Assembly: GCA_019722365.1 (NCBI GenBank)
Contig: JADFUC010001730.1
Coordinates: 62,001-126,000 of the forward strand
DNA: 64,000 nt
Direction of reading: 5' to 3'
DNA from: Lithospermum erythrorhizon
Lineage: Eukaryota; Streptophyta; Magnoliopsida; Boraginales; Boraginaceae
Part shown: one piece after another, positions 24,031 through 34,805 of the stretch
Layout of the letters: every line of letters starts with the position of its first letter
How positions within the stretch are numbered: the first letter of the stretch is position 1
Position numbers and translations under genes: made by a program
The notes under the pieces: model-generated
Database searches by the model: none
What the model was told of the DNA's origin: nothing
The model's input: only the letters and a program-made list of their open reading frames with translations

Positions 24031-24720
24031 GAGCTCTTAGGAAGAATTATTTGCTTGGAGACCACATGGCGGCGCAGAAGTGATTTCGTTGACCACGAGT
24101 TTGAAATTCGGTGGAGAGATCTGAGGGAAGCGGTCACGGTGATTTGTGCCAACTACTTCCCGATGTTTATCGGTGAAGTGAAGAGGATCACTAGATTCGG
24201 GGATGGATTGAAGTGGGGAATCGTCGCGAGATCTGGCTGATGGAGTTTACTAGTTTCCATCTTTGTGAGGAATCATTACTGAAGATGGAAATGGAATTAG
24301 CGAGCCAAGGTGAGTGGATCGAGGAGGAGTCGGGCACGAGACTTTCTATTCGGTAGACTTGGCTACAGAGTTCGGAGGAGGACGGACCCGGCCAGGGGAG
24401 TCGTCTGGGTAGAGTCCCAACTTCGGTGCTCAGCGATCCGCCCGAGTTATATTCTCACTTACGCACGGTGGGCGCTGCGAGATCCGGCGGGTCGAGTAGT
24501 CTTCGAGGGGGTACAGAGAGGTATCCGTTGTTCTACCCAGTTGTGGTCAGACACAGTGGGATTGCCGGAGGTGGTGCTTATGCTATCGTGCCAGCCGGCA
24601 GGGACATTTAGCGAAGGAGTGTCCCCAGGCTTTCCCGGAGAGGGCTTGGCACAGACCCGACTGTCGGAGGCGGTTGTGGGGGAGTCGTGGTGAGGTCGGT
24701 CGGGCCGTGGAGGCTGGGGA
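24031..24720 (+). pseudogene. Gypsy gag remnant
   Basis: Around 24070-24240 the translation resembles the end of the gag capsid region (F-x-F/L-RDL...RF-GLKWGI). At 24581-24628 one frame gives CYRASRQGHLAKECP, a CCHC zinc knuckle whose second Cys-Gly pair is lost. At least three frames are needed to follow the protein. Confidence 0.75.
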
Positions 24721-25019
24721 TATGGGCTGTAGGACCTCGGAGGAGTCTTGGTGGGTAGCGGCTTTGACGGGCTGGTGAGACGGATTCATGTATTCTGTCG
24801 GAGGCGCGGGATACCCAGTGGTGGCAGGTACATTATTTACGTATGATATTGAGGCCGGGGTATTTGTTTGGGTTGAGACTCACAGATTCTTTTGTTTCTC
24901 AAAGTTTTATTTACTTATGCATGTGGTGTGCCTTTGCACATTTCGGCTTGAGATTATGACACTGTAGGAGTCGGTTGTGGTTAGATTGGTATATAGAGGC
25001 TATCCTTTGATTGTTGGTG

Positions 25020-25300
25020 GTCGGTTGTTGTCGTTGATTTACTTCCATTTGAGCTTTCTGATTTTGACCTTATCTTGGGTATGGATTGGTTGGGAAACAT
25101 CATACCGTTATTGATTGCCATCGGAAGGAGATTACTTTTGTGGGTTCGGGGAGACCGGATATCCGATTCGTGGGAGACAGAAAGATTTTGCCTTCGAGTT
25201 TGGTATCAGCACTGGAGGCTAGGAGGTTGATTCGGAAAGGGTGTGTTGGGTTCTTGGGTTATGTGGTTGATTTAGACCGAGAAAACGAGCCCGGAGGATA
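25020..25300 (+). pseudogene. Gypsy protease C-terminal remnant
   Basis: DFDLILGMDWL starts at 25061 and is followed by a hydrophilic HHxVIDCxxKEITF block. This is the standard C-terminal part of plant gypsy aspartic protease. The catalytic Asp region upstream is not recognisable. Confidence 0.85.
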
Positions 25301-25389
25301 CGCGGAGGTTTATTCTGAGTTCAAATGTTTTTCTAACGATTTTGGGGGTTGCCGCTTTGGCGAAAAGGGAGGTCGAATTTGCTATTGAG

Positions 25390-26000
25390 GTTATTCTGAT
25401 GCGGCGCCCAATTTCTCTTCCACCGTGCGGGGATGGCTCCGGCCAGTGCGAGGAATTGCCGGACTTCGATTCTACGGAGTTGTTGGACAAAGGGATTAAA
25501 TCGGACGAGTGTATCAGGTAAGTGCGCGCCGGTGTTGTTTTGTGAAAAAGAAGGATGGTTCGATGGTGTGCATTGACTATGGCGGTTGAATAAGTGACCA
25601 TTAAGAACGAAACCCATTTCCCAAAATTGGCGATTTGTTTGATCGGTGAAGGATGCGAAGGTGTTCTCGAATTGATTTGCAGTGCAGTTCATCGATTTGA
25701 GATCAAAAGGGAAATATTCGAAATAAACTCCGATCTCGTTATGGACATTTATGAGTTTATAGAGATGCCATTTGGATTGACAAATGCACCGGCGACCTTT
25801 ATGGATTTGATAGACCGGTTGTTTCGGGAATTATACGGATGAGTTTGTGGTGGGATTCGATAATGATATTACATTATATTCTAGAGGGAGGAGAACATGA
25901 GAGGCATTTGCAGTTGTGTTGAGGCTTGAGACAACACCAGTTGTATGCCAAGTTTTCCAAATGTGAGTTACGGTTGGCGAGTGCGATTCTGGGTCATGTT
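25390..26000 (+). pseudogene. Gypsy reverse transcriptase remnant
   Basis: Blocks seen across several frames include a 'LLDKGIKSDECIR' stretch near 25480, 'LNKVTIKN' near 25585 (broken by a stop and a lost base), and [19 protein letters not shown] at 25767. The catalytic FIDD box downstream is destroyed. Small deletions of one to three bases are frequent compared with the usual sequence of the family. Confidence 0.85.
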
Positions 26001-26039
26001 ATTTCGAGGTATTTTGTTGATCCGCGAGGTGGAGGTTGT

Positions 26040-26760
26040 GAACAATTGGGGCGTCCCTTGAAGTGTGGCTGAAGTTAGGAGTTTCTTGGGGTTAGCTGGT
26101 TCTTATAGAGATTCATCAAGTTCTTTTCCTTGATTGCGCGCCATTGACGGAGTTGACCACTTGGGTTCGGATTTATTTGGGATGATGATTGTGAGGGCTA
26201 CTTGAGGATACTAAAGGGAAGTTGACTTCGGCAGGTGTTGGCGATACCGTGCAGTTACGAGGGGCTACGTGATTTATAGTGATGCTTATCGAGGAGTTGG
26301 GGTGTGTTACGTGCGAGGAATGGGGAAGGTGATTTTATCTTCCCAGCCAGAGTTGAGAAATCACGAGAGAACTATCCATTGATGATTTTTGAGCTAGTGG
26401 CGATAAGTCGTTCGCGTTGAAGTTGTGGAACATTATTTGTATGGGGTTAAGTGCAGTTTCTGCGATCCCCTTTGAGAGTTTGAAATATCTTCCGGCGTAG
26501 AGAGATTTGAATTTGAGCGAGAGGAGGTGGATGGAGTTAAATGGGTGATTATGACGACTGTGAGTACCGCTTGAGGGAAGGCAAATGTAGTGATGCCGCG
26601 AGTAGAAGGGAAATCAAAGGACCCGAGAGAGAGAGATAAACGGTGGGAGTTGGTTTTGATGTCGGTAGTGACGGAAGTTACCGCCCGTGAGAGTTCGACC
26701 GTGCTTGTAGATCGAATCTTAAATTTCAGCGAGATGAGGAAATGGGGTTGTCGATGGATG
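26040..26760 (+). pseudogene. Gypsy RNase H remnant, joined directly to the 3' end
   Basis: Fragments of the RT connection and RNase H domain are visible ('FLGLAGSY' near 26075, 'SLKYLP' near 26475, 'RRWMEL' near 26520). After about 26600 the sequence goes on to the LTR-proximal tail with no integrase zinc finger or core. The integrase was lost by internal deletion. Confidence 0.7.
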
Positions 26761-26914
26761 TGAGAAGGGGGTCGGATCGGATTTCACGGTTGACGAGGTG
26801 GAGTTAGTATTGCTTTTATTTTGTGTGATATTTGATTTGTGTTATTATATTGTTACCTTGATTGTTTTGAGGGTTGTTAAATTCGAAATTCGAAATTTTA
26901 TTAGGTGAGTAGAT

Positions 26915-29708
26915 TGTAATAACCCGTTACGAAAAAAAAAAAAAAATTTAAATTTTACGTGGGACCGGGGATATTTTAAATAATCTCGATGATAATATTA
27001 TTTCGTAAATTTTTGGCAATTACATTTATAATTTAGTAGTTTTTGCCATGGAATATTTTTATCTTTGGAATCGGGTTCATTGGAGATTTAAGTACGATAA
27101 GCGGAGAAATTACTTAGAAACCGAGCGGGACTCGAGGTTTAAATATCTAGTCATGCTTTATCTTCCATCATCAGTAGCCAAACACTTCCTCATCATCTTT
27201 TTCGTACTGCTTGAAATATTCACCCTCCCCTTAAAAATTTCATTTTCCGTTTCTCTCTTCGATTGTCGCTCAGCTTCGAAAGAATCGGGTTGTAGAATGT
27301 TGTTCTCCCATTCTCTTGAGTTAAGGTAAGAAATTTCAAGTCTTCGAGATATTTCTTGGGTTTTGACATAGTTGACTTTTCATAATTGAATTTTATGATA
27401 AATCTTAGTTGGTTATGGAGTTACGTGACGTATTTGAGTGATGAATTAGTGATTTAGGAATCGTTTAGGGGCGTTATGAATTCGAGTTGAGCTTTTAGGT
27501 TTTCAGTTTGACTTTTTTATGTAGATATTTTTATAGGAAGCTTTAAATGTGTGGCAGGAGGTTTATGTGGGACTTTAATATAGTTGTTATGATGTTAAAT
27601 TGGTGATTTAAAATTGATTAAAGGGTGTTATGTTGAAAAAGTGTAAATTCACAGTTGAGTTTATAATTGATATTCGAATTATAGATTGTTAATCATGGAC
27701 TTGTTAATTAACTAGAATAACGCATAAGTTGATTTGTAATGAAAAAGTGATAAGATGGATATTTAGCGGGGGATCGATTGGGTTGTGTCCGATGGGATTA
27801 TAATTCGATAGTTTATCCGTCATGTTAGGCCCCATTTAGAGAGATAGTTCCCACAGAGTTGGTTATGTATCTTACAGAGCGCCCGGTATAGTAGTAGATG
27901 CTTGATTATCTTTCACGGGTGTTGTTTTGGCGTTGATCGTGGAAAAGGGTAGTTACCTTGATTGTTTTTAGCGAAGGTTTCACGATAGCTAACTTGAGAG
28001 GTAATCTCTTTATCTACTTTGATTGTTACTTTACGATACTTACTTTAAATTGTGTAGACATTGTGATATGATTATGTGAGAATAATATAAATGACATTAT
28101 GATATGATTGTGAGAATGATATACATGTCATTGTGTTATGATTACATTGAGAATGATATACATGTAATTTTATATGATTATGTGATTATATTACGTGGCG
28201 TTGAAGATTGCTGGAGGTACGTAATAGCTTGAACTTCAATTTAAGTTCGTGGCCTTGTAAACGCATGATTTACTGTGGCCTTGTCGGCACTTATGATTCG
28301 TGGCCTTGTTAGCGGTGTGTTTGACTTCTGATTGTGAGATGTTTTAATTTGTGTCTTTGGATATTGTTTGGGAGTAAGTATTTGGTTATTGAGAGGTGAT
28401 GGTTGGGTCTCACATGACTTGAGGTGACTTGAGTATCGGGGTGACCACATAGTTGGGATTAGGAGGATTAGGTGACTCTTGTACTGAGGATATGTGGCAG
28501 CTATTATTTTATACTACGGTATAGCGTGCGGTTTGGCTTATGCTTCGGTATAAGAGCGGTATGGCCTACTGCGATCGACTTTCTTTGTGTGTATGGGTCT
28601 TGGCCACATACTGGGTATGATAATGCGGTTTAGCCTCTTTGATTATAGAGCGGTATGAGTCTTTGATCCTTTCTTTGGCCATTGTCGATGTGGAACTTGA
28701 GATGCATTCTTGATTTTTTGCCTTATCTTGAATTAATAAGGCTGATTGTGCGCTATCTTTAGTGTATAAGAGCTGATTGTGCGTATCTTGCCCAGATTAT
28801 GAGTGCGTGTGCATACTTTTTGTGTATAAGTGCGGTGAGGCATATACTTTTACAATATTATAAGTCGCGGTTTGGCCTTATCTTTGCGGTATAAGTGCGA
28901 GGTGATTGTTGATTAGTCAATTCTTGCCCGAGGTAGAGAAGTTGAGTATATCTTGTAGAGGATGAGTATCTTTGGTGGGGATATGAGGAAAGGAGGTTTG
29001 ATGGTAGAGTTTTAGTCGTTGTTGGGTATTGATTTCTTTACGAAGTGTGTGCTTCTTGAACACTTACATTATATCTTCATGTATTATGTCTGAGATTTCA
29101 TGCTTGAATTATATGTTGTATGGCCTTTTAGGTAGTCACTGGATATATTTTATTATATTTGAGTATTATATTATTGATTGACTGCGTTCGTATGGTAAGT
29201 TCACACTTGTGTTAAGTTTATTTAAAAGCGCCGAGAACTACCTTTTTCGCGTTAGGCGTTTAATGTAGGGTCAATGGACAGGATTGAGCGAGGCTGTTTG
29301 AGAGTTTTGTTAGAGTGGCTGGGTGAGCGTCGGGTGGCGGAGGATCCTCATGATTGATTTGATGTGTTGTCAAGCTGTTTTGATTGTTTGTATTTTTCCT
29401 TTTGCCCCAGAGCTTTAGCGCTGTCGGTACATTTGTCGTTTGTATTCGGGATCTGATGCGTATCATCTGTTGTAACTAGGCGTTACTTTATTTTGGGATA
29501 TGTTGTGTATATATATATGGGTTTGTCGTTTCGATATCGGTGATGGATTATAAATTTTAAAAGCATTGTTTTGATTTGGGAAACTTAATTGTGATCACGT
29601 TTTTGGATGAAACTTAATTGTATATTAAGCCAATTAGATGTCGGTTTGGTATTTCTACGGTGTTCCCCGGATTTTAATGAGCTACCATCAGGTAGGCTGG
29701 TCGTTATA
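26915..29708 (+). repeat. 3' LTR, about 2.8 kb, Tekay-like gypsy
   Basis: It starts TGTAATAACCCGTTACG at 26915 after GTGAGTAGAT, and ends near TGGTCGTTATA at 29708 (an expected ...CA terminus has mutated). It matches 61016-58459 on the other strand at both ends and in the tandem array. The interior holds two repeat clusters, about 28080-28170 and 28490-28910. Frames inside it are not genes. Confidence 0.8.
28490..28910. repeat. Minisatellite cluster inside the LTR
   Basis: Repeats of the type TATACTACGGTATAGCGTGCGGTTTGG and the related 'ATAAGTGCGGT' vary in length from unit to unit. The minus-strand copy has the same array in expanded form at 59270-59700. Confidence 0.75.
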
Positions 29709-30179
29709 GTTTCCCTCATGATGACTTAGTCTAGCACTAGGGGAAGAGGTCGAATTTGTTTTTTAAGGAAAGCGTGCGGCGTGAGCGTCATGTTTATCTT
29801 GGGAAACAGTCAGCATGACCCCGCCATGACACAGCTATTTAATTAGGCAGGTTAGTCATGAGCAAACACGTCGACAATGGCCAGGTCGAGGCTGGCGAAT
29901 AAGGCTTACTTAAGTACTAGTAGACCAGGTCGGCGAACTGTTAACAAGCTTCACAAGCACTAGTGAACCGGTCGGCAATTCTGGCTGAATTTGAGGCTCG
30001 TTTTACGGTTCGCAGTGTGCTTAGGAGTTTGGCAAGTAGTAAAAGCAGATTGGGTGTGTGGGGAGAGCTTTTCTTGCCAGTAAGCTTTCTACCGCTCTCT
30101 TCATGTGGAATAAAGACAAATTTTCAAACTTAATTTCCATTAAAGAAACATAAACATATACATGAATTGTCAAATTTTG
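29709..30179. other. Unassigned interval
   Basis: No gene. Two related units near 29905 and 29960 share CACTAGT/TACTAGTAGACC...GTCGGC(G)AA. This may be a leftover of another retroelement between the gypsy LTR and duplicated segment B. Confidence 0.4.
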
Positions 30180-30527
30180 AATTCACAATAGTCAAATATC
30201 CAACACATTTGTAATTTGAGAGACCATGGACATATAAAAAGCCTTATTCTTCAATCATAAATGGCATATTCTACAATATACATAAATTGCATATGCAGAG
30301 ACCATGGACATCTAAAAAGCGAGACCTAAACTCCATTGTGCAAAGCTCAAATATGTAGTAGTAATTACATAAGAGGCCTAGCCAGAAACCTTGTTTAATT
30401 GTTCAAGATAATAAGCAATAGCGATAATTAATATTAAGTCCTAGCCTGGACAAAGCCTTATTCTTCAATCATAACATTTGTGGTAATATAAAATGTTGAC
30501 TGGCAAAGGACTCTCCATATTTTTGCA

Positions 30528-31275
30528 TTACTTCCTGCACATCATACAAATAAAACTTGTAAGAAAAAAAAAATCAATTAAATTTTGTATTAAATGATGC
30601 CATCAGACAAAAAAATGACAGTATTTGTATGAAAGTTAATTATAGCAAAGAACACAGTTATAACCATTAAGCTAGTTTTTCACTCATAAATTATGAGGCT
30701 TGAATCTTACTTTCTATAATTATTTTTAATTGAAGTTTTCAAATTTTGAGACAACCATTTGACCATATTTTTTATGAAGAAAACAATAAATTATATTGAG
30801 AAACTTATTTTGAAATAAAGTTCAATAATGATATCAATTTATATCCATTGGTACGAGGAATACATAGTAATTTATGGTAAAAAGATTTGAGATAAAAAAT
30901 AAAAATGTCAAAGAATCAGGAGAGTATTTTACTATCCATGACATACTATTTTACACTTGTTTAAGATTATGATAAATATCTCGTGTTTCTTGCTTGTAGA
31001 TTAAAACTATAAACAACACGCTTCTCATCATCTAACAAAAAATATCTCTCAAACACTTGTGATTCTTGAAAAATCAATTGCAGCATCTCATCTTACTTGT
31101 GGTGATGATGGGCTGTCTCATGGTGATGAACAACCTTGACTACTGGAGTAGGTTTGTGGTGATGGGGGGTTGGTGTTGGGGTGGGGTGGTGGACCGCTGG
31201 TGGAGTTGGGCTGTGGTGGTGGTGAACCGCTGGCGGAGTTGGGGTGTGGTGGTGGTTGTGTTTGTGATGATCCAT
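30528..31275 (-). CDS. Small histidine-rich, PPxVHHH-repeat protein
   Basis: Minus strand, two exons proposed: 31275-31097 and 30534-30528, joined by a GTAAGA donor (31096) and a GCAG acceptor (before 30534). The intron has 562 bases. The product has 61 residues ending HHHHKK. If unspliced it stops one residue earlier, so the protein is nearly the same either way. Of the first 60 residues 22 are His and about 12 are Pro, in repeats such as PPAVHHHH and PTPTPHHH. There is no signal peptide or membrane segment. A TATA box lies about 40 bases upstream. The TPVVKVVHHHETA segment resembles TPAVTTVVHHHDTLA in the lectin encoded at 52902-51922, just before its lectin domain starts. The function is unknown; the composition suggests metal binding, which is inference. 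Confidence 0.65.
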
Positions 31276-31311
31276 GTTGAATTTCTAAGGAAACTTGTTA
31301 CATCTAACGTC

Positions 31312-31320
31312 AAATATATA
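31312..31320 (-). promoter_or_regulatory. TATA box of the histidine-rich gene B
   Basis: The minus strand reads CTATATATTTG about 40 bases upstream of the ATG at 31275. With a start site about 30 bases downstream, the 5' leader would be only about 10-15 bases. Confidence 0.6.
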
Positions 31321-31484
31321 GTATTGGATGTATGAGTTCTCAAGTGGGAGTAGGTGAATCACATACAATTATTATACAAAGTAATATCGCGATGACATAA
31401 TCAATTTGACAAATTACCTCGAATATAAACAAGGTCAAGTAACATAAATATTTATTTACTCCAACATACACTTCACGTTATGGG

Positions 31485-32025
31485 TCTGTGTAAGATTCAA
31501 AATCGATCGAAACCAAACCTAAAATAATCAAAAAAATTGAATCAAATCAATTTAAGTCGGCTCAAATAATCAGATCGAATCGAACCGAACCGATGATCAA
31601 ATTTTATATAGAATTTTCATTTATTATCTTTTCAAGATCTTACTAAGATTGCAGTCAGTATTTTAGCGAGGAGAATTTAGATTTAACTTTGTTCATTATT
31701 AGTATGATGTAACAAGAGATATGTAAATCTTACTAAAGCTAATAAAGTGAATAAAAAGATATGTAAAAAGAGTGGTGTATTGAATATGTATTTAGATTTC
31801 ATATTAATCTTAAAAGGGAGTTCATTGAAATGGATTGTATCTAAGCTAAAAAATTGCCCCACAACCAAAACCGAACCGCAACCGAATCGAGGTAGGTTCG
31901 GCTTTTGAGAGAACTGATGAAATAGGTTTGGAATCGGTTCGGCCTTTGAGAGAACCGGTGAAATAGGTTCGGTTCCAATTTTTACTCAAAACCTAACCTA
32001 ACCGATCCGTGCACACTCCTACTTT
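31485..32025. mobile_element. hAT-like MITE with (AACCG)-rich ends
   Basis: Both ends carry CGAACCGAACCG-type repeats in opposite orientation, and the outer ends resemble GGGTNTGTNNACGGAT. The middle (31600-31880) matches 53935-54170 closely; both contain 'TTTAGATTTAACTTTGTTC'. It is absent from copy A at the same position, so it inserted after the duplication. The superfamily is inferred from the end sequence. Confidence 0.65.
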
Positions 32026-33009
32026 ACACCTCTTCCCTTCTCAATAAATATTTAATTAAAATATTTTGGGATTAGAATTTAACACATTTAAAATTTTATT
32101 TCACATATATATACTGCTGATTTGATTTGAAATAATCAATGTTAGTTTTTTAGTATAATACTACTAAAATTATTTCACCAGTATATTTCTATTGAATTTA
32201 TTTAAATTTGATGGAATTTAAATATCAAATGTAATACATAAAGAAGTATATTTTTGGGATTTTTTTTTCTCTAACAATAAAAATTATAAATTGAAAAGTT
32301 GTTGTATAATTCTATCAGGAATTGAAGCTGAGACTTCTGATGTATGCTCGCGCTTCTGATACTAGCTTGTGCTTATTAAAGCCATCACGTATTTCGGGGA
32401 TTCAATTCCATATGATGTTAGGAAATTGCATTTCAAGCCATTTCGAGGTCGGCCAAAATTGAGTCGACTACAAAGAGGGATTTTCGTTAAATTTTAATAT
32501 GAATTAAATTTTTTTTGGGAAGCATTTATGGGACAAAACTTGTCATGCAGCCGGTTAATTCGATTGTATTATTATTAATAAATTTGTACCTTTAGGATAC
32601 ATATTAGAAAAATCGTTATTAATATATTTACTAATAATTTTTCAAGAATAATATAGAAATAAAAATAATACAATATTAATAGTTTATCAAGTTTTTACAT
32701 AGAAAATTTTAAAAATTCCTTTGAAATCTATTTTTATTCTGGCTTATTTATTTTAATATTTAATTTCTTTTTTTAATTTTGTTATAAAGTTTGAATGTCA
32801 TGGACGCTAAGCATTTACATGTTTAAATTTCATATTGAGTTTGATAGTTTTCCTATAGTTATTAATAATACTAATATTTTATTTAATCAATTAAATTTTA
32901 TTTAGAATCAATCGAGATAGATTTTAGATTTCAAAGTTAGAAAAGTTCTAGACTAAAAGAGCCATCTCAAAGTTATAATATTAATCCAAATAAAATATGT
33001 CACTTACAT

Positions 33010-33302
33010 TATATTTTCTCCATTGGTTTTACATGTCATCATATTAATACTTTTTTATTTTTTTACTTGTAATTCAATATTTTATATGCACTTTTATGTT
33101 TCTTAATCCTATTACATTTTTAGATATTAAATGAATTTGGATCAATTTTCTCTTTTAATTTGAATATTACATGATAATTCGCATAATTTTAAGTTTTTAA
33201 ACTCTTGTAAATGAAGGTATGAAAGTAAAAAAATAATTTTACTTAATTTTGTGTTAAGGGTGTTAAGGTGTAGGATGATAAATAAAATAAACGGAGGAAG
33301 TA
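33010..33302. mobile_element. Stowaway-like MITE
   Basis: Ends TATTTTCTCCATTGG (left) and ACGGAGGAAGTA (right) form the degenerate CTCC(A/G)T Stowaway inverted repeat with flanking TA. The element is about 290 bp long with an AT-rich interior. Confidence 0.6.
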
Positions 33303-34800
33303 TTTTTTTAAGGATATTTCATGAATATCCCTTTCTTACCCTTGTCTTAGTTTGGTCTGAATGGTTTTAGGATTGGCTTTGGAGTTAGATAGAATGTGTG
33401 TCATGAAAGTGAGTAATGAATATGGTTATCAAGTGAATGTGGGAATTAATGTAGTACACGGCACCAAAACAAAGGGGAAATATACAAAAAATATTTTTAC
33501 AGATGTAAACGGTATAATTTTTTTTTTCTTTATCAGCTTTGAAACTTTTTACACATACATGTACAAATATATTTTAGAAAGAATTATAAACAAAAAATGA
33601 TAATAAATATACTATAACGTTGGAGAAATTTATATATTTCTATCTAGAGTACAAATGTGAGCTGTACGAGTACATACGCATTCTGATATTTACGAATTTT
33701 ATCGACTGTCAACGCTGGGTCAATCCCTGCTGATGATGGTCAACCCTCGACAACTCACCAACTTCAATAATCAACTGTACCAACATTTATAAAAAAGTTT
33801 ATAATGCAGTTTACACCATATGGGACAAGCCAACACGATTTTTTCCCTGCTTTATTATCTTTTGCATTTGAACATTATCCCTTTCTTATAATTCGGACCA
33901 TCCAATCGGGTCTTTTTTTTTTTCTTCTTTTTTTATAATCTTCCATCCAATGGGGTCAGCACAACATCACATGTGCTCATGCCGACATAAGCTTTAAATA
34001 TTTCTCAAATGTCTACTATCAACCAATATTCCAGAGATCATTTAAAACTTTCATGTGCACTGAATCTAAGAAATCAATATATTCGTAAAAATGATCAAAT
34101 TAGTAAATTAGATAAATTTCTGTGATTGAAAGTTTATGGGTTTGATTTCCCTTATCAATAATTTCTTACTTGAATATGTTGTTTAGTATGATTTACCTAA
34201 CTGACATGATTTGAAGACTATTATGTCAATATAAATTCTACAAAATACGCACTTAAATTTCCCGTTACACAAAAAATATTATACGAATTGTTAATAAATA
34301 TTGTCATGTAACAAATTGGACTTACTTCCACTATGATAACAAATGGTCTTTTTTTTTTCTTTAAGAACGGCTACTGTTGTTAATAAAATATAGCAAGAGA
34401 ATAAAAAAATTATCAAATAATTTAACCATTAATGAATTATTAATGAATAAAAATTCCACCGGCCACCCCATTAGAATCTACGTCACTCATCTGATCTGTT
34501 CCAAGTTTTCCTTCTACACTCACTCTGAAATAATCGAAATTTCATTCTCAATTTCTCGTACGACCATAAAATGAAATCAGCATAGTTGGTCATTTTACCT
34601 TTTTTTCTTCTTCTGAAGTTGAAAAAATTGTTTGATTTTGGAAGGTAAGTTAAAATGAGTATAATATGCCTATATCACTATTTGGGTGTGTGTATAGTGT
34701 TCCCCTATATATGTCAATTATTATGAGGATAAAAATAAATTAGTCCTAAATGCGTGCACTAGTTATCTTTCAACATTTCTTGCCCAAAGGAATTATTATT
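33303..34800. other. Intergenic, downstream of the UGT gene
   Basis: Contains the second block of segmental duplication copy B (33340-34060, matching 21770-22230). Otherwise AT-rich with no gene. Frames at 33361-33600 and 34377-34574 are short and resemble nothing known. Confidence 0.5.
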
Positions 34801-34805
34801 TCGTA

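Larger units (their letters stand above)
24031..29708 (+). mobile_element. Tekay-like gypsy retrotransposon, 5'-truncated and lacking integrase
   Basis: In plus-strand order I see a partial gag with a degenerate zinc knuckle, protease end, RT, RNase H fragments and then a full LTR (26915-29708). Integrase should lie between RNase H and the LTR but is absent: only about 300 bases separate them. There is no 5' LTR. All frames are broken. The LTR family matches the copies at 1-285 and 58459-61016, and the more complete minus-strand copy shows a Del/Tekay-type integrase end, so this copy is assigned to the same clade by LTR similarity. Confidence 0.85.
30180..32490. repeat. Segmental duplication, copy B (first part)
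   Basis: Colinear with 11220-13240 (landmarks are listed there). Without the 540 bp miniature element at 31485-32025, the distance from the ATG (31275) to the shared GGTCGGCC block is about 675 bases, compared with about 710 in copy A. That supports one ancestral segment. Confidence 0.85.
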
